A stretch of DNA of 64,000 nucleotides from Kondoa malvinella (lineage: Eukaryota > Basidiomycota > Agaricostilbomycetes > Agaricostilbales > Kondoaceae), in assembly GCA_039545315.1 (NCBI GenBank), contig BCIM01000001.1, positions 482,805-546,804 on the forward strand, given 5' to 3'. Under the pieces are notes generated by a model. It was not told the origin of the DNA and did not search any database. It worked only from the letters and a program-made list of their open reading frames with translations. This document shows positions 11,328-23,379 of the stretch, one piece after another. Every line of letters begins with the position of its first letter. Within the stretch, counting starts at the first letter, position 1. A program made the translations under genes and the position numbers.

Positions 11328-12804
11328 ATGGTCCAGGCACTAAATGCGCATCACGAGAGCGCAGATGCCGTGCAGCAGATCAAAGCCAAAGGTAAGCCTC
11401 TAGTAAAGATCTGTGCCGATCAGCATGCTAACAATGAGTCCATTAGCAGCCCGTACTTCCCCTCTAAGCAAGTTCAGTCCGGATGCGGCAGCCGCCTACT
11501 CGTCTTCTCCATCTTCCATCGTGCTGGATGCTCCGTTAACAGAAAAGCACTTTGCCAGCACACCACTCAAGCAGCAGAATGAATACTGGTCATCGAATGA
11601 ATCAGCGTCTTCATCCGTTTTCGGGAACCAATCTTATTCGTCCGACGCTTCCTCGCCTATAGTTCCTCCGCAGTCTGCCAAAGCGAAAAAAAGAAGGTCC
11701 TCGCATGGTTATCCTGTTGGATCTTGCTCACCTCATCCACCTTCGCCTCTGGTAGGCTCTTACGAGAATTCCCTACTTTCCGGCCGAATGAGCGAAGCAC
11801 CTTCGAAACCTCTTCCATACATTGCTCAAATCGGCGTCATGTCTTCTGACCTGCCACAAGCTGGCCCATCCAACATTAAAGGCAAGAACAAAGCACCCAA
11901 GTTTGGTAATCAGCTCTCAATGGGATTCGATGCCTTCTTCTACCCTCAATCCGGTCCTGTTTTGCCCTATGTAGGCAACATTGACTTGGAAGAACACTAC
12001 TTTGATCAATTATCCGATATGGGCGAATCGACTGCACCTCGCTTTCCTGGTTATCGCATCCCAGCTAAAGGTCAAATTCAGCTCGTCATCAAGAACCCGA
12101 ATCGAACAGCTGTCAAACTCTTTCTCGTCCCTTACGACCTCACTTCAGTACCAGCGGGCTCAAAAACATTTTTACAACAGAAATCGTACGCTCTTCCTAC
12201 TACGCCTTCAACTCCACCTTCAAGACGACTTTCAAGTTCACTCTTGGAATCACCCGATATCTTCAATAAAGGTTCATTACGCTATGCAGTCCGGTTACAA
12301 TTCTGTTCACCGCCAATAAAGAAGGACGAAAAACAACGATACTACCTCCATAAAGCCATTCGCGTCGTGTTTGCTTTCCGATCACCTGATTCGCATGAAA
12401 AGCTGAGAGTTAGCTTTGATGGACCTGTGTTGGAAGATGGTTGGAGTGAATATGATGGACCGGGTGAAGAATGGGTTAGTGCACGAAGAGCTAGAGCAAG
12501 GAGGGAAAAGAAGATCAAGATGGTGGATTGTAAACCTGAATGGAGTAGGTGGAAGAGTCCGGTCGTTTCTTCTGATGAAGGGGATAGGAAACCGGTTAGT
12601 GTGCGAGGGTTCGATATGAGTGAAGTACCGCCTACGTCTGGTAGGTTGGGTAGGGAAAGCGCAGAGGGGATGTTTGCTAGGACTGGCAGTCCGGTTGGGT
12701 GGAGCGAGCGCAGTTTGGTCCAGGCGGTCAGCGGGTTGTCCATCTCTAGACCTGGAAGTACGGCTGGCAGCAAGAAGGAGGAAGACAGGGAGGCGTTCTT
12801 GTGA
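11328..12804 (+). CDS. Atos/FAM214-type protein
   Basis: A protein of about 480 residues with the conserved Atos (FAM214) region. Characteristic are the short block LSMGFDAFFYPQ and the C-terminal FPGYRIPAKGQIQLVIKNPN, followed by TAVKLFLVPYDLTSVPAGSKTF. A second conserved strand-rich segment (LRYAVRLQFCSPP; YYLHKAIRVVFAFRSP) follows. Animal relatives are transcription regulators with transactivation motifs, and a fungal relative has been linked to chromosome segregation, so a nuclear role is likely. The N-terminal 200 residues are Ser/Pro-rich and disordered. The first exon starts at 11328 (MVQALNAHHESAD). A 55-bp intron from GTAAGC at 11392 to TTAG joins in phase 1 to ARTSPLSKF. A Met at 11413 lies inside that intron and is rejected as the start. 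The stop is 112 bp before the next gene start. Confidence 0.78.
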
Positions 12805-12916
12805 AACTTCTGACGCTTGTAACATCGTTCGCCCTTCAGATTCACTTCCTTCGCCTCTCTGATCGCACTTTATTACATGACGTCCACTCGGTGAATTCCA
12901 GACACATTCAACACGT

Positions 12917-14562
12917 ATGGGCAATAAGCGCAAGAAGTCCAGCTCTGCCTCAAAGCAGCAACAACAGCAGCAACCTGCGAAAAAGACCAAGACAGAACAA
13001 AGTTCGAAAGAGGACGAAGATCCTCTCATAGGCGGCATTCTATACCCAGATGAACTAGAGACGACTGTCGAAACGCTTTCTCTGCTTTCTGCGCATCCCG
13101 AAGTCCTGGCGGACAAACAACTACGGAGTTTGCGAATCGCCTTGCATGACTGTGTTGGAGGGTCAAAGTCTGGCTCGCTTAGCAACAAAGTGTCTGCTGC
13201 TTTGACGGAAGGGAGATATGTCGATGCTAGAGTGCATTTGGCAGAGATGCGCGTTCGGGACGTGAGTACACCTAAAGAGGAGCAATTTCGCCGACTCACG
13301 CTTGGACTTAGCAATTACCGAAACTCGGCTCTCTACAACGCTGGACTAGGGAATGTGATGCTGTGCTTCGACCGGACATGACCAAAGAGGAAGAATGCGA
13401 CGTCTGGTCTACGCTCGATGCGATTTTACGCACTACCCAGCCTCTGCTCAGTCGGTCATCAGACGAAGGTACAAGAGAACCAGGCAGTCGATTAGAATGG
13501 TTCTCTCCTTTTGATATTCCTTCAACAGCAGAAAAGAAGCAAGATGTGTCCTCCATTGTGTCAAAAGCGAAGGAAGCTATGAAAGTATTACAAGTCACAC
13601 CAGGCGAAGAGAGGAGACCGCCTAACAAGTATCCAGCTACGATCTTCTATTCGCCCGAAGGAACATTCCCTCTGGCCCCTCTATCGGAAACGAACTGCAC
13701 TCGACACGATATACAAGGCGTCCCTCAAGGTTTTACCATCTCTTCGGTATTCTCCTCCTCGGAATGCGATGCGCTAGTGGAGACGATGGAAGCTGTTGGT
13801 CTACAACCGGATGAACCAGTTTCAGGCTCTGCGGTCCAACTTTCTTCTGTCCTTGCTCACAACCTAATCTGGTTGTCAGACCCCAAATTCATCGGGACGT
13901 TGTTTGAGAGGATCAAGCCTCATTTGCCGCAGACTATGGGAGGTGGAGAAGTCAAAGGAGTCAACAAGCGCTTCAGGTTTTATCGATACAGACCTGGTAC
14001 GCACGATCGGCCGGGTAATCAGCAAGAAGCTGATTACACCTTTACCATGCTGTACAGGTGCACTCTACAGACCTCACATAGACGGAGCTTGGCCAGCTTC
14101 AGCCCTCTCAACCACCTCACCACCAAGCTACATCTACGACTCTGACCCAACTTTATACTCTCGTCTGACGCTCCTCATCTACCTGAACGACGACTTTGAA
14201 GGAGGTGCAACTACTTTCTTCATTCCTTCTCGAGAGGAAGGCGTCATGCAAGCTCGTCCTGTGAAACCTGCTAAAGGAAGTGTTTGCGTTTTCCCGCATG
14301 GGGCCAGTGCTGGTTCTCTATTGCATGAAGTATATCTCTTCACTCTTTTATTGAATTGAACTAATTGTGCGACAGGGCTCTGGCGTGAAAGAAGGAGGGA
14401 CGAAATAGTATGTCGGTGGTTTCGAGTAAATTTCAGTTTACTGACTTGTGCCAAAATAGCGTGATAAGGACGGAAGTACTATATGAGATTGATCCGAAGG
14501 AGCGTGGTGGAGGTGATGCGTTGGCGAAGGAGACTGTGCCGGTCTTGAGCGGGGCGAGTTAG
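12917..14562 (+). CDS. 2-oxoglutarate/Fe(II)-dependent dioxygenase (prolyl 4-hydroxylase-like)
   Basis: About 475 residues with a C-terminal P4H-type 2OG-Fe(II) oxygenase domain. The iron ligands are visible: H-x-D in YRPHIDGAWP, and the distal His in SLLHEGSGV. The 2-oxoglutarate-binding basic residue is in KYVIRTEVLYEIDP. A strand typical of the family, LTLLIYLNDDFEGGATTFF, lies between them. The N-terminal half is a helical region after a polyGln/Lys-rich start (KKSSSASKQQQQQQPAKK), perhaps nuclear. Introns near 13263-13309 (joins to QLPKLGSLQRWT), 13998-14058, 14330-14375 and 14408-14459 restore these motifs. All catalytic residues appear intact. The substrate is unknown; proteins, rather than small molecules, are usual for this subfamily. 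Confidence 0.82.
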
Positions 14563-14887
14563 AGATTTCGGTGAGTTTCTCGCCCGAATGTGACAATTAC
14601 ACGCTGACATGGATCAGTAGTATGGCAATATCTATGTCGATAATTGCCAATGTATTCACGCTTTCATGAGAACCGCATCCTGGATTGGTCGAGCAAACCT
14701 TCGTTGCTCAAATCAGCTGGTCAGGTCGAAAGAGCCCATACTGCTATATTGTCCATATATCACTGTATTAGTTCTGTACACGCAGAACAGCATACTTGCT
14801 AATTTGAGCCTATCTCTCTGTCCAACCCGCTCGACCACTCCTTTCTAAGACATTCCTTTTGATCAAGACTATCGCTAACACTGCAGT
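14563..14887. promoter_or_regulatory. Intergenic region upstream of DEK_C-SWIB gene
   Basis: 325 bp between two genes on the same strand. It should hold the 3' end of the dioxygenase transcript and the promoter of the next gene. It is AT-richer than the coding regions and I recognise no specific element. Confidence 0.35.
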
Positions 14888-16344
14888 ATGGCCTTTGATG
14901 CCTCCACCCTCGAAACGCGCATCTATGAAATTCTACGAGCGCCAGGTCCGTCTTGTCTCATCTCAAGCGTTTGTCAAAGCGTTAAGTTGTGGGCGAAATG
15001 TGACAGACGTCGACTTTGAGAGCATCAGTGCGAAACGTGTGCGAGCTCAATTAGCTCAAGAACAGCCTGGCATCGCTTCAGAACTGCGTGAACATAAGAA
15101 AGCGGTCGATGAGATTGTATTGCAAGCCTATCACACGTTCGTCCTCTGTCTGTTCCTGCTATATCTGTCCTTAATAAAGTCACAACAGGGTCAAACTGGA
15201 TCGAGATCAAGTGAATACACCAACGGCTACTGCTTCATCCAGCGCGGAAGAGGATGATGACTTTGAGGACGAGAAACCACCGCAGTCGTCTCTTCCTGTG
15301 CCACTGAAGAAAGCAACAAAGAAGAAGGACGTATCTGATTCGGAACTCGCCCAACAATTGCACGACCAGATCAATTCCAGTAGTCGTACTACTCGGAATG
15401 GCGGTGGGTCAAAGAAGAAAAGGGCACCTGCGTCGAGTGGGGGCGGACGAAAGAAGTACAAGTTGAGCGAGGATATAATTGAGGATTCGGACGAAGAAGT
15501 TGCAAGTGGAAGTGATGTCAAGCCGGCGAAAAAGACGAGAAAGAGGAAAGCGAAACGCAGCGACGATGATGATGAGGAAAAGCCCCAAAAGAAGAAGAGG
15601 GGAGGTGGTGGGTCAGTAGTCTTCTTACCAGCCTCGATACAAGTGAGAATATTTTTTTGGGGGACAGGTTCAATAAGCCTTGGACTTTGTCGAGTGAGAT
15701 GGCGACCGTCTGTGGAGTGGATCATTGCTCGAGGCCTCAGGTGTGAGTGTCTAGACTAGATCCTTTGATTGGGCTCAAGCCGGTTTGTCCTACAGAGTCA
15801 AGGTCCATTCCATAGCTCGTCTATAATTCGCTTGCTGACAACCTAGTGAATCTCTATAGCGCATTTGGGATTACATCAGAGTGCGCTCCTTCCATCCTCT
15901 ATCCTCCTCTGCTCAACGTGCGCTTGCGAATGGATAGACAAACGAATTGCAGAATCCGAAAGACAAGCGGCAAGTTAGTCACTCCCACCTCCTACTTATC
16001 GCTCTCCTGATACCTCTTGCTAGATAAAATGCGACGAAAAGTCCGTTGTCTCGCGATTATACAGCATATGTTGCTCAGCCGCTTTTTTGACAGCTTGCTG
16101 GCCGTCATGGGCTGCAAAACCGTTACCGCCTTCTCAATGAACAAATACATTGGCAAGTGCGTATGACCTGGATCTGTGGCTTTCCCGCCGCTCATTTCCG
16201 GCCTGAATGCACAGACATCTATACCCCTTAACGGAAGGAGCTGTCGTTGCGCCTGATCTAGAAGTTGCTGTGAAAGAGGATGAAAAGGAAGAAGCATTGG
16301 CGAAAGAAGAAGAGCAGGAGGATGCGGTGAAGACTGAAGATTAG
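14888..16344 (+). CDS. DEK_C and SWIB/MDM2 domain chromatin protein
   Basis: Relative of yeast Uaf30 and Tri1, small chromatin-associated SWIB proteins (Uaf30 belongs to the rDNA upstream activating factor). The N-terminus is a DEK_C-type helical domain: MAFDASTLETRIYEILRAPG, then (after an intron) the block ESISAKRVRAQLAQEQPGI and REHKKAVDEIVL. A long Lys/Ser/acidic linker follows, with several likely nuclear localisation signals (KKTRKRKAKR). The C-terminal SWIB domain is split over small exons: FNKPWTLSSEMATVCGVDHC, ALWDYIR, NPKDKRQ, IKCDEKL, and MNKYIGKHLYPL. The protein ends in an acidic tail (KEEALAKEEEQEDAVKTED). At least six introns are needed. Start 14888 and stop 16344 are clear; the small middle exons are less certain. 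Confidence 0.8.
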
Positions 16345-16848
16345 GTGGGTTTGGTCAGATTACGGCGACTGTGGTCTGACGAAATTGATTACGTGATAGG
16401 GCCTACCAGGTCAGTCAGATGCTGTGACAGTCAGCTTAGGCCAATTAGATTCCTCATTGCTTTGACAGACCTTCGCAGGTGGTCCAATCCTTTGCGTGCC
16501 ATATCTGAATGCTCACGCTGTGTGACCAGCTCGAGCTCGGAGAAGAGTCAGCTTGTGGCTTACTCTGCTGATCCCACTCATGGGCGTTGCAGAGTGAGGC
16601 ATGATGCAAGCCTCTGAGATTCAGGAAGTATCTGTAAACTGGCTAGGGTAGTTGTCTTTTGTGCATGTATTGGGCTGGAATGCGACTCTGTCTCTTTCGT
16701 GTACATGGAGCTCATCGCCAGGCACTGCTGCGATGCTGCCCCGCTGCCTTGACCACGAGGACCTTTCAGAGTTCTCTTCGACAGATACCGCGACTCTTCA
16801 TTCGATACCCCGCTGTGGTATACCCACTATACCCTTGCTTCTTGCAAC
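16345..16848. other. Intergenic region, no gene recognised
   Basis: 504 bp between two same-strand genes. The open frames here are short, lack conserved motifs and do not splice into either neighbour. It presumably contains the promoter of the MYND gene. Confidence 0.45.
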
Positions 16849-17998
16849 ATGAAGCTGCCTGCAGGAGATGCGCATACATTTCAGCCTGCTGTCGCTGAAT
16901 ACCTGAAAGCGGTCGAAAGCGACGACTGGATGCGACTGTTCAACACCCAAATGAAGTGCATACAAGAGGGGAAGAAACTCGAAAAGGGAGGACAAGAGCG
17001 TCAAGCTGCCAGACTCAAGCTCTTTGCCGAGGCGACATTTGGCGAGCTGTTTGCGCAAACTTTGGATGTTCTTGTCGAGAAGGCTGGTCAGAAAGCTGTG
17101 CAAGCGTTGAGCAAGCCAGGATGGACTATGAAAAGCTTAGGTCTCTCGCACGCGCCGAACAAGACAGCTCAGATGAAAGATGAAGGCCTGCTGAATGTAT
17201 GGGCCAACTGCGAAATGCTCAGTTCGTCGCGCTTAGTGTCAGGCAGTTGCTGCAGACTGACAGTTAGACCACGTAGCTGGAGCGTTGCTGCACCACTGCA
17301 ACCTACTGCCTCTGAAAGATTCTATGCTACAAACCGCATTTCCGGCCGTTTTTCTCGCTGTCGCCTTTGACATGAACGCCATCTTGCATCGCAAAGAGCC
17401 TTCTTATCCAGACTGTAACGCGCTCATGGTCAGAATGTCCATGCTCAACTATATTGCCAATCGCGCTCGCGCATCGCGCCCTATGTCATACCTCCACGCA
17501 CTACCCTTCTATTCTGCTTTTCAAGAAATCGCCAAAGTGGCTGGTGATCTACGTCAACTGGCTGCCAAGTCGAAGGCTCTGTACTCTGGCAAGGAGGATT
17601 ATAGTGATTCGCACATGGGCCAACAGCTGCTCCACTTGAAGATGGCTCTGGGATTACCTACGTCTCTCTCAGACTACCCAGTCGATCTATATCCACGCGA
17701 TCAACTGCCCAAAGCATTGTTTGAAGTCCTCAACAAACCGGGGGGCTTGCTACTTGATCAGGTTGATATGCAGGACGGACGCGAGAAAGCAGGGGAAAAG
17801 AAGCATCAGCGCTTTTGGGAGAAGACGGCACTAGTCTGCTGCGAGTGTGGCGCAGGCAATTCGGATCCATCTACGGAGGAGGCTCAGAAGTTCAAGACCG
17901 CTGGCTGTTGCCAAATTATCACCTTGTGCAGTGCAGCTTGCGCAAAGAAGAACTGGACTACACACAAGAAGGTCTGCTGGACTCGCAGGAAGTCATAG
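16849..17998 (+). CDS. MYND-type zinc finger protein
   Basis: About 350 residues, mostly helical, with a C-terminal MYND-like zinc finger. The cysteine/histidine pattern is CCECGAGN, then a spaced GCCQIITLCSAACAKKNW and THKKVCW. This gives C-x2-C, C-x2 or more-C, C-x3-C and H-x3-C, as in MYND domains, which usually bind proline-rich partner peptides. One intron (about 17220-17273, GTTCGT...GTTAG) joins the N-terminal exon to NHVAGALLHHCNLLPLKDS. No SET domain is visible, so it is not a SMYD methyltransferase. The region before the finger has no recognised family. Start 16849 (MKLPAGDAHTFQ) is the first Met of the exon. Function beyond protein binding is unknown. Confidence 0.75.
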
Positions 17999-18569
17999 CG
18001 TGAGTGTTCCTTGTTGGTTGCCTTCGCAAATCGCTGAAGGTCTTCAAAAGCAGCTGGCTCGGTTCAACGAGGTTAAAGATCAATAATTCACACACAGGCG
18101 TCATTTGAACTATGGCTTGTGAGAGGACTGGCAGGGCAGATCTGCTCGCCCAAGACCAGACGAGCAACCTGCTTCAACAATTCCAACGACCGATCAGATG
18201 CCTTGCACTCGCCTAGATACAAAGCTACGCTTTCTCGGCTTCCTCTACTTTCTAATGTTGACTCCCACGCGCGAGACACATCTTCATCCATTCAAATGCT
18301 TCGACTTTCGCATACTTGATGTCCTTATCAGACCTTCTCTTATACCAGCATGGTCCACCTCTCCTATCTAGGATCCTGGCGTTGGCGACTTCTTTTTCTT
18401 ATGATCACTTTGTTTACTGAAATCAGCGGCTGGTTGTCGGAGATGGAACCTCCTGAATTCTTTTGCCTCAGGTGTTCTATTCTCCTTCGTGCTTCAATGG
18501 TTCTGCCATTGCAAGCTATACAAGTAAATTCGATCAGAATGGCTGTCTTTGTCCCAGGATTCGGACAAG
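17999..18569. other. Intergenic region upstream of the sulfatase gene
   Basis: 571 bp between MYND and sulfatase genes on the same strand. No conserved frame or RNA gene was recognised. It should carry the sulfatase promoter. Confidence 0.4.
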
Positions 18570-21276
18570 ATGAAACTTCTTGCATTGATCGCCCTTCTTC
18601 CGACTTTGGCTCAATGCCTTGAAGCACGCAACAATGGCAAAGGAAACGACAAAGGAAATCAAGGTAAGGGCAACGGTATCGGAGGTAGTGGTCAGAAGAG
18701 ACCCAATTTCATCTGTGCGTTTCCCAGAAGATTGCCAGGCAATGCGATCTTTGATGCAGCTTTGCATAGACATTCTGGCTGATGATCAGGACGCCGCCTC
18801 CGCTGGCAAAGATATCATGCCCTTGACGCACAAGTACATTACTCAACACGGAACCAACTACACCAACTTTTTTGCTGTCAGTCATTTCTTCAAAGGCCGC
18901 CCTCTTGAACTTCCGGCTGATTGCGATTCTGCTAGCCTGTATCACAATGCGCATGCCTTGTTTGCTTTGGCTTCAAGATCAAGCTGATCCCAAAGTGTTT
19001 TCTAGTGCCCGAGCAGAGCCGGTTTCTTCAGGTCGCAGCACGGGCATTCGCACAACGTGAGAATCTATCTCTCGATACCTGGACGTTTCCTTGACACGCT
19101 GCTACTCTTATAGTTGACCTATGTCGCTCCTCCTTACGGAGGTTGGCCGATCTTCCATGAATTCGGTTATGCAAAGCAGTGGCTACCCGTTTGGCTGCAG
19201 AACGCTGGATACTACACAAGTTACGTAGGAAAGATCATGAACGGCAACAGCTTGCAGAATGCCGAAACTTTACCCAGCTTCGGTTTCAATGGTGTGTTGT
19301 TGCTTCTGTTTGACATGCAGGCCGTTCTCATCCGCCATCTTAGACTCTGCGGTTCTTCTCGATCCTGGTACTTATTTATAGTTTGTTTGGGTTACACGTG
19401 CACTCTGCCCTTGCTAAAGGATAGTGATCAGCTACAATTCAAGCTATTCATTCAACAGTGAGTTTCATGTTATCAACCTCGATCGGAGGTCTGTTCTGAG
19501 CAGATTTGGTAGATGGACCGGCTGTTCAATTCCCCGGAGTCTATCAAACCGACCACATTCGCGACATGGCCCTTGAACAGATCGACAAAGGTCTGAAGTC
19601 TGGCCAACCTTTCTGGGCAGGAGTAGCTCCTACTGGTCCACACTTCCGCTTCCCCGGTTACAGCTTTGGACTGCCTGTCTTTCCACCTGAGGTGCGTCTT
19701 TCGTGTATCGACTTTAGATCTGCATCTGATGCATATGCTTTGACTAGCCTGCAGCAAGACATGCCGGGCTGTTCAACAACAGCGTCGCTCCTCGAGGCAC
19801 CAATTTCAACCCCAACGTAGCGTCTGGCGCATCCTACATGAGGGAATTTGCGCAATTAAACCAAACGGTGGTCGATTACAATGACGAGTGGTACCGCATG
19901 CGCTTGCGCACGCTGCAAGCAAACGATGAGCTGGTTGAAGCCATATACAAGAAGGTCGAAGCAGCAGGTCAACTTGACAACACGTGAGTCATGCGCCTTG
20001 GCGAATAAGGGATTCAAACATTTTGACTTGCCTGGAAAATAGCTTCATCATGTACACCTGTGAGTGCCAATCTTCGCTGAACCTAAGTTCCTGCTGATCT
20101 ATCCAAAAGCCGACAACGGATTCTCTCTGAGCTCGCATCGGCGCAACCCAGGAAAGACTACTGGTTACAACGAAGACATCAACGTACCTTTCGTAATCAG
20201 AGGCCCGGGCGTAGCCAAAGGGAAAGTCAGCTCCGCTGTGCATGCCAATATCGATTTGAGCGCAAGTATGTTACAATTGGCAGAAGCAGAAGCGAGTAAG
20301 TCCCAAATAGCCTGTGCGCCACAAATGAGTGTAACTGATCTTCGTGCTTCTTCCTTGAAGACATTGATGTCGATGGCAAGCTCATGGACTTCGCTCATTC
20401 CAAGAGGTAAGGCTATCATGATGTTGACTGGATCTTTTGCTGATGGAGCATTTCTTAGCACGCCCAAGCAAATCGGCACGCCCAACCTCCATCTGTCGGA
20501 ATTCTTCGTCTTCAACTCTGAAGAGGGTCTGTACGCTCGTTCACCAGCAGTGACACAGAATAACACCTATCGAGTGGTCCGTTCAATCGAGAAATCTTCC
20601 AATTGGCACTACTCTGTCTGGTGTACCGGCGAACGCGAGCTCTAGTGAGAATTTTCTGGCTCAGAAGGTCTACGTGTCCTAATCAGACTGTTTTATTTCG
20701 CTCAGTGACATGGCGGTTCGTTGATCTGCTCGCGTGTGCCGAAGAATGAACTGACGAATCTTGTATAGACCGACATAGGACAGATGAACAATCTTCTGCT
20801 TCCACTCAACCAGAAAGGTCCCTTCGCACCATGGACGTCGAGCGTACCAGGTGGTAGAGTTGCTAGTCGTCTAGATGCCGTCATGCTCTACCTGAAGAAT
20901 TGTCACGGTGCCAATTGCCGGCGAGGTTGGGAGAATATCTTCCCTTGGGGTGAAGCTACTACCTTGGAAGAAGCCCTGGACCCAAAGTTTGACTCGTACT
21001 TTGATGGTCTGCCCAAAGTCCATTTCGACAAATGTCGCCAAGGCTTCATCTTTGAAGAAGGTGAGTCGCTCTTCCACATCCACACGCCTTTGTTTCTCAT
21101 TGCAGCGATTTCCAGAATTACCTTTCTGGACAACAGAACTGCCTTACTACCTGCCGCCAGGAGGAGGACCGCAGCCTTCCAATGGCACTCTTGTCGCGAT
21201 GCGCAAGAAGCGAGATTTGGTTAACAACCCTTTCAGCTCTGTAGAGTTCAAGTTCCCCGCTGGCGCTGAGGCATAA
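18570..21276 (+). CDS. Secreted sulfatase (arylsulfatase family)
   Basis: Formylglycine-dependent sulfatase with a signal peptide (MKLLALIALLPTLAQCLEA). Metal ligands appear early in YILADDQD. The active-site motif CPSRAGFFRSQHGHSHN is encoded at 19006-19056, and its Cys would be converted to formylglycine. Downstream family blocks are YVAPPYGGWP, AGYYTSYVGKIMNG, LLDPGTY, FWAGVAPTGPHFRFP, the late metal site YTSDNGFSLSSHR, and NVPFVIRGPGV. The C-terminus (PELPFWTTELPYYLPPGGG) is open to 21276. About ten introns are required. One predicted exon just before the active site is only 15 nt, and the intron after it would have GC-AG ends (see findings). Substrate type (aryl or sugar sulfate ester) cannot be told. 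Such enzymes are usually induced by sulfur starvation, but no site for that is proved here. Confidence 0.87.
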
Positions 21277-21631
21277 GATTCCGAAGAGTAGTGATGCAGT
21301 AGTACACATGGGCAGGCATTTCTGTAATGACAATGTTGCGGTCTCTATCAAACGTCGAACGACACAATCTGCTATTAAACTGAAGCTTTGCTCTCTTGTA
21401 CAAGAGCGTATAACACTCTGACGCATACGCTTGTGTACCTCGAATATCGCCCTCGTGCTAGTGAAGCAGAATCATTGTCGGAGACTCGACAATTGCTTCC
21501 TGTCCTGTCTGCCGACCTGCTGCGTCCCTGTTCGACTGGCATCCGGTGGAATAATCCTCTTCACCTACTCTACTCTCGTGAAGACCAGATTCAACCTAAC
21601 GTCATTCGCTCTCGCCTCTGCTACATGAGCA
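21277..21631. promoter_or_regulatory. Intergenic region upstream of the U-box/TPR gene
   Basis: 355 bp between the sulfatase stop and the next start on the same strand. Pyrimidine-rich just before the start codon, as is common for fungal promoters. No gene recognised. Confidence 0.35.
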
Positions 21632-23379
21632 ATGAGCGGAGAATTCTCACCAGCTGCTCCGCCGTACTATGACGGACAGGAACATACCAATGGCACCAGC
21701 ACATCGAGTACTGCATCTCCTAGGGACACGTCGCCGCAGCTACCAAGTCCTGCTTCATCTGTCTCGTCGACTCGCGATACTTGGCGAAGACCAACAAGAG
21801 GACGAACTGTAGACTCGCTCGACTCTCTTGACGAGCAAGACGAAAATGGACCTGAAGCGACCTATTCGTCAACTCAACCGCTTCTCCCACGTCAGACTAA
21901 TGGCTCGTCTTCCCCTTCTTCTCCTCTCTTTCCGAGAAGAACATCAAACGAATACACGGGCAATGCTGGATCTGAACGAACGGATTCGCCTCTGAGTAGA
22001 CCAGATGATTCCAGCGCAGAAGTCATAGGCTTTCACCCAGTCAGCTTCCTCGCGCATCAACCACGTTGAAAGCTTATTGTTTTCTAGGTCGACCCAATGA
22101 CCAAATTAGATCTCGTCGACCCAGTACTCTGCAGCGACGGCCTAATGCACGATCGCTGGTCCATCATCCTCTCTGGTAAACCATACAAGCATTCCATACT
22201 AGGCGAAGTCAAGCAATTGCGCGAAGCCATCTTTGCAATGTGGCCTGAGCGAAAAGAAGAGTATCATTTGCGACGAGAGAACTTTAAGCGAGAGACATTG
22301 GAAGGCTGTGCCGCTACAACCGGTCACGATGCACTACCTCACCTGCTTTGGCAACTCGATCATGTCCTGCTATGGGAACCGAAATCAACATCTCTGCTGA
22401 TAAGAAGAGGTGTAGTGCGGTATAGGATGCGAGAGCTGCAAGGGTGCTTGGAAGACCTTACGAAAGCGATTGATCTGAGTCGGAAGTACGGTTCAAGTGA
22501 TCTGGTGGATGCGCTGTGCTATAGAGCCTTGGCGAGAGAAGCGTGTAACGATAGGCTGGCAGCTATGGTCGATGTGGAAGAGGCGCTTTCTCGATCGCAG
22601 CGGGCTATTGGATTTGCGATACGAGCGAGTTTAAAAGCTAGTTTGTCGGACATGCAGCAAGCGATGGAAGACCTTGATTCGTTCGAGATGGTTCTGTCAG
22701 CAAGTGAGGCAGAAACCGAGATTGCTGGCGAGAACAAAGATCTCGAGATGCTTGCGAGTGGTTGGGCAAGAAGTGCGGTCGGTCATATACCTGAAGCTCT
22801 GGATAGCTTTGAGCGAGCATGTCAACATCGCTTATCGGTGAGTGTCTTTGCTCCTTGCGCGAGTTTAGCTGATTTGGACAGCCCGACCCCTATATACTGG
22901 CATCGCTCGGTCTTGCGCAGATACTAGTCGGCCAGACAACTGAAGGCCGACTGACTTTGGATACAGCAATCGATCAAGCCCAGAACTATGCTCGTCTGAT
23001 CCATCTGGCTTCATCAAGCAAATCTTCCACCCGTCCAACATCAGTAGCCAATCTTGCCATACCTTTCGACCTGTTTCTACTACGCGGCATGTCGTACTAC
23101 GTGCAAGGCGCGCATCACGAGGCGTTGAACGACTTTGAACGTGGGATATCGCTAAGGCCGGCTTGCGTAAAGGACACTGGCGAGTTACGTTATGTGCTCG
23201 CGTGTTTGCGTGCAGAGACTGGAGATGTGGAACAAGCTAGAGTGAGTACATTCGAGCTCTGTGCCGCTGCGACTGATGAGGTTCGGTAGGTTGACTTCCT
23301 GTGGGCTGTTGCACTGAAACCGGATCAAAGAGATGTTTACGAAGCAGAACGAGATCGTATGTTGCCGCCTGGTGAATAG
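21632..23379 (+). CDS. U-box-like and TPR-like protein (possible E3 ligase)
   Basis: About 530 residues in three parts. The first 145 are Ser/Pro-rich and disordered. After a 46-bp intron (GTCAGC...TCTAG, about 22042-22087) comes a U-box-like region: FHPVDPMTKLDLVDPVLCSDG, then MHDRWSII, and a closing helix LREAIFAMWP. U-boxes recruit E2 enzymes without zinc. The remainder is helical with TPR-like repeats: LIRRGVVRYRMRELQGCLED and LFLLRGMSYYVQGAHHEALN. These suggest chaperone or substrate binding. In the ligase CHIP the TPRs precede the U-box; here the order is reversed. Two further introns lie near 22838-22880 and 23242-23289. U-box recognition rests on pattern only, so it could be a degenerate domain. 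Confidence 0.65.

Noticed and set aside
11413..11440. Met at 11413 as start of the Atos-type protein
   Set aside because: It lies inside a GT-AG intron; the frame joins better from the exon at 11328.
12382..13314. 310-codon minus-strand open frame across the Atos and dioxygenase genes
   Set aside because: It overlaps two well-supported plus-strand genes and its Cys/Ser/Arg-rich composition is the shadow of their codons. No family resemblance.
15207..15725. 172-codon minus-strand frame, Phe/Ser-rich
   Set aside because: Antisense shadow of the Lys/Asp-rich linker of the DEK_C-SWIB gene.
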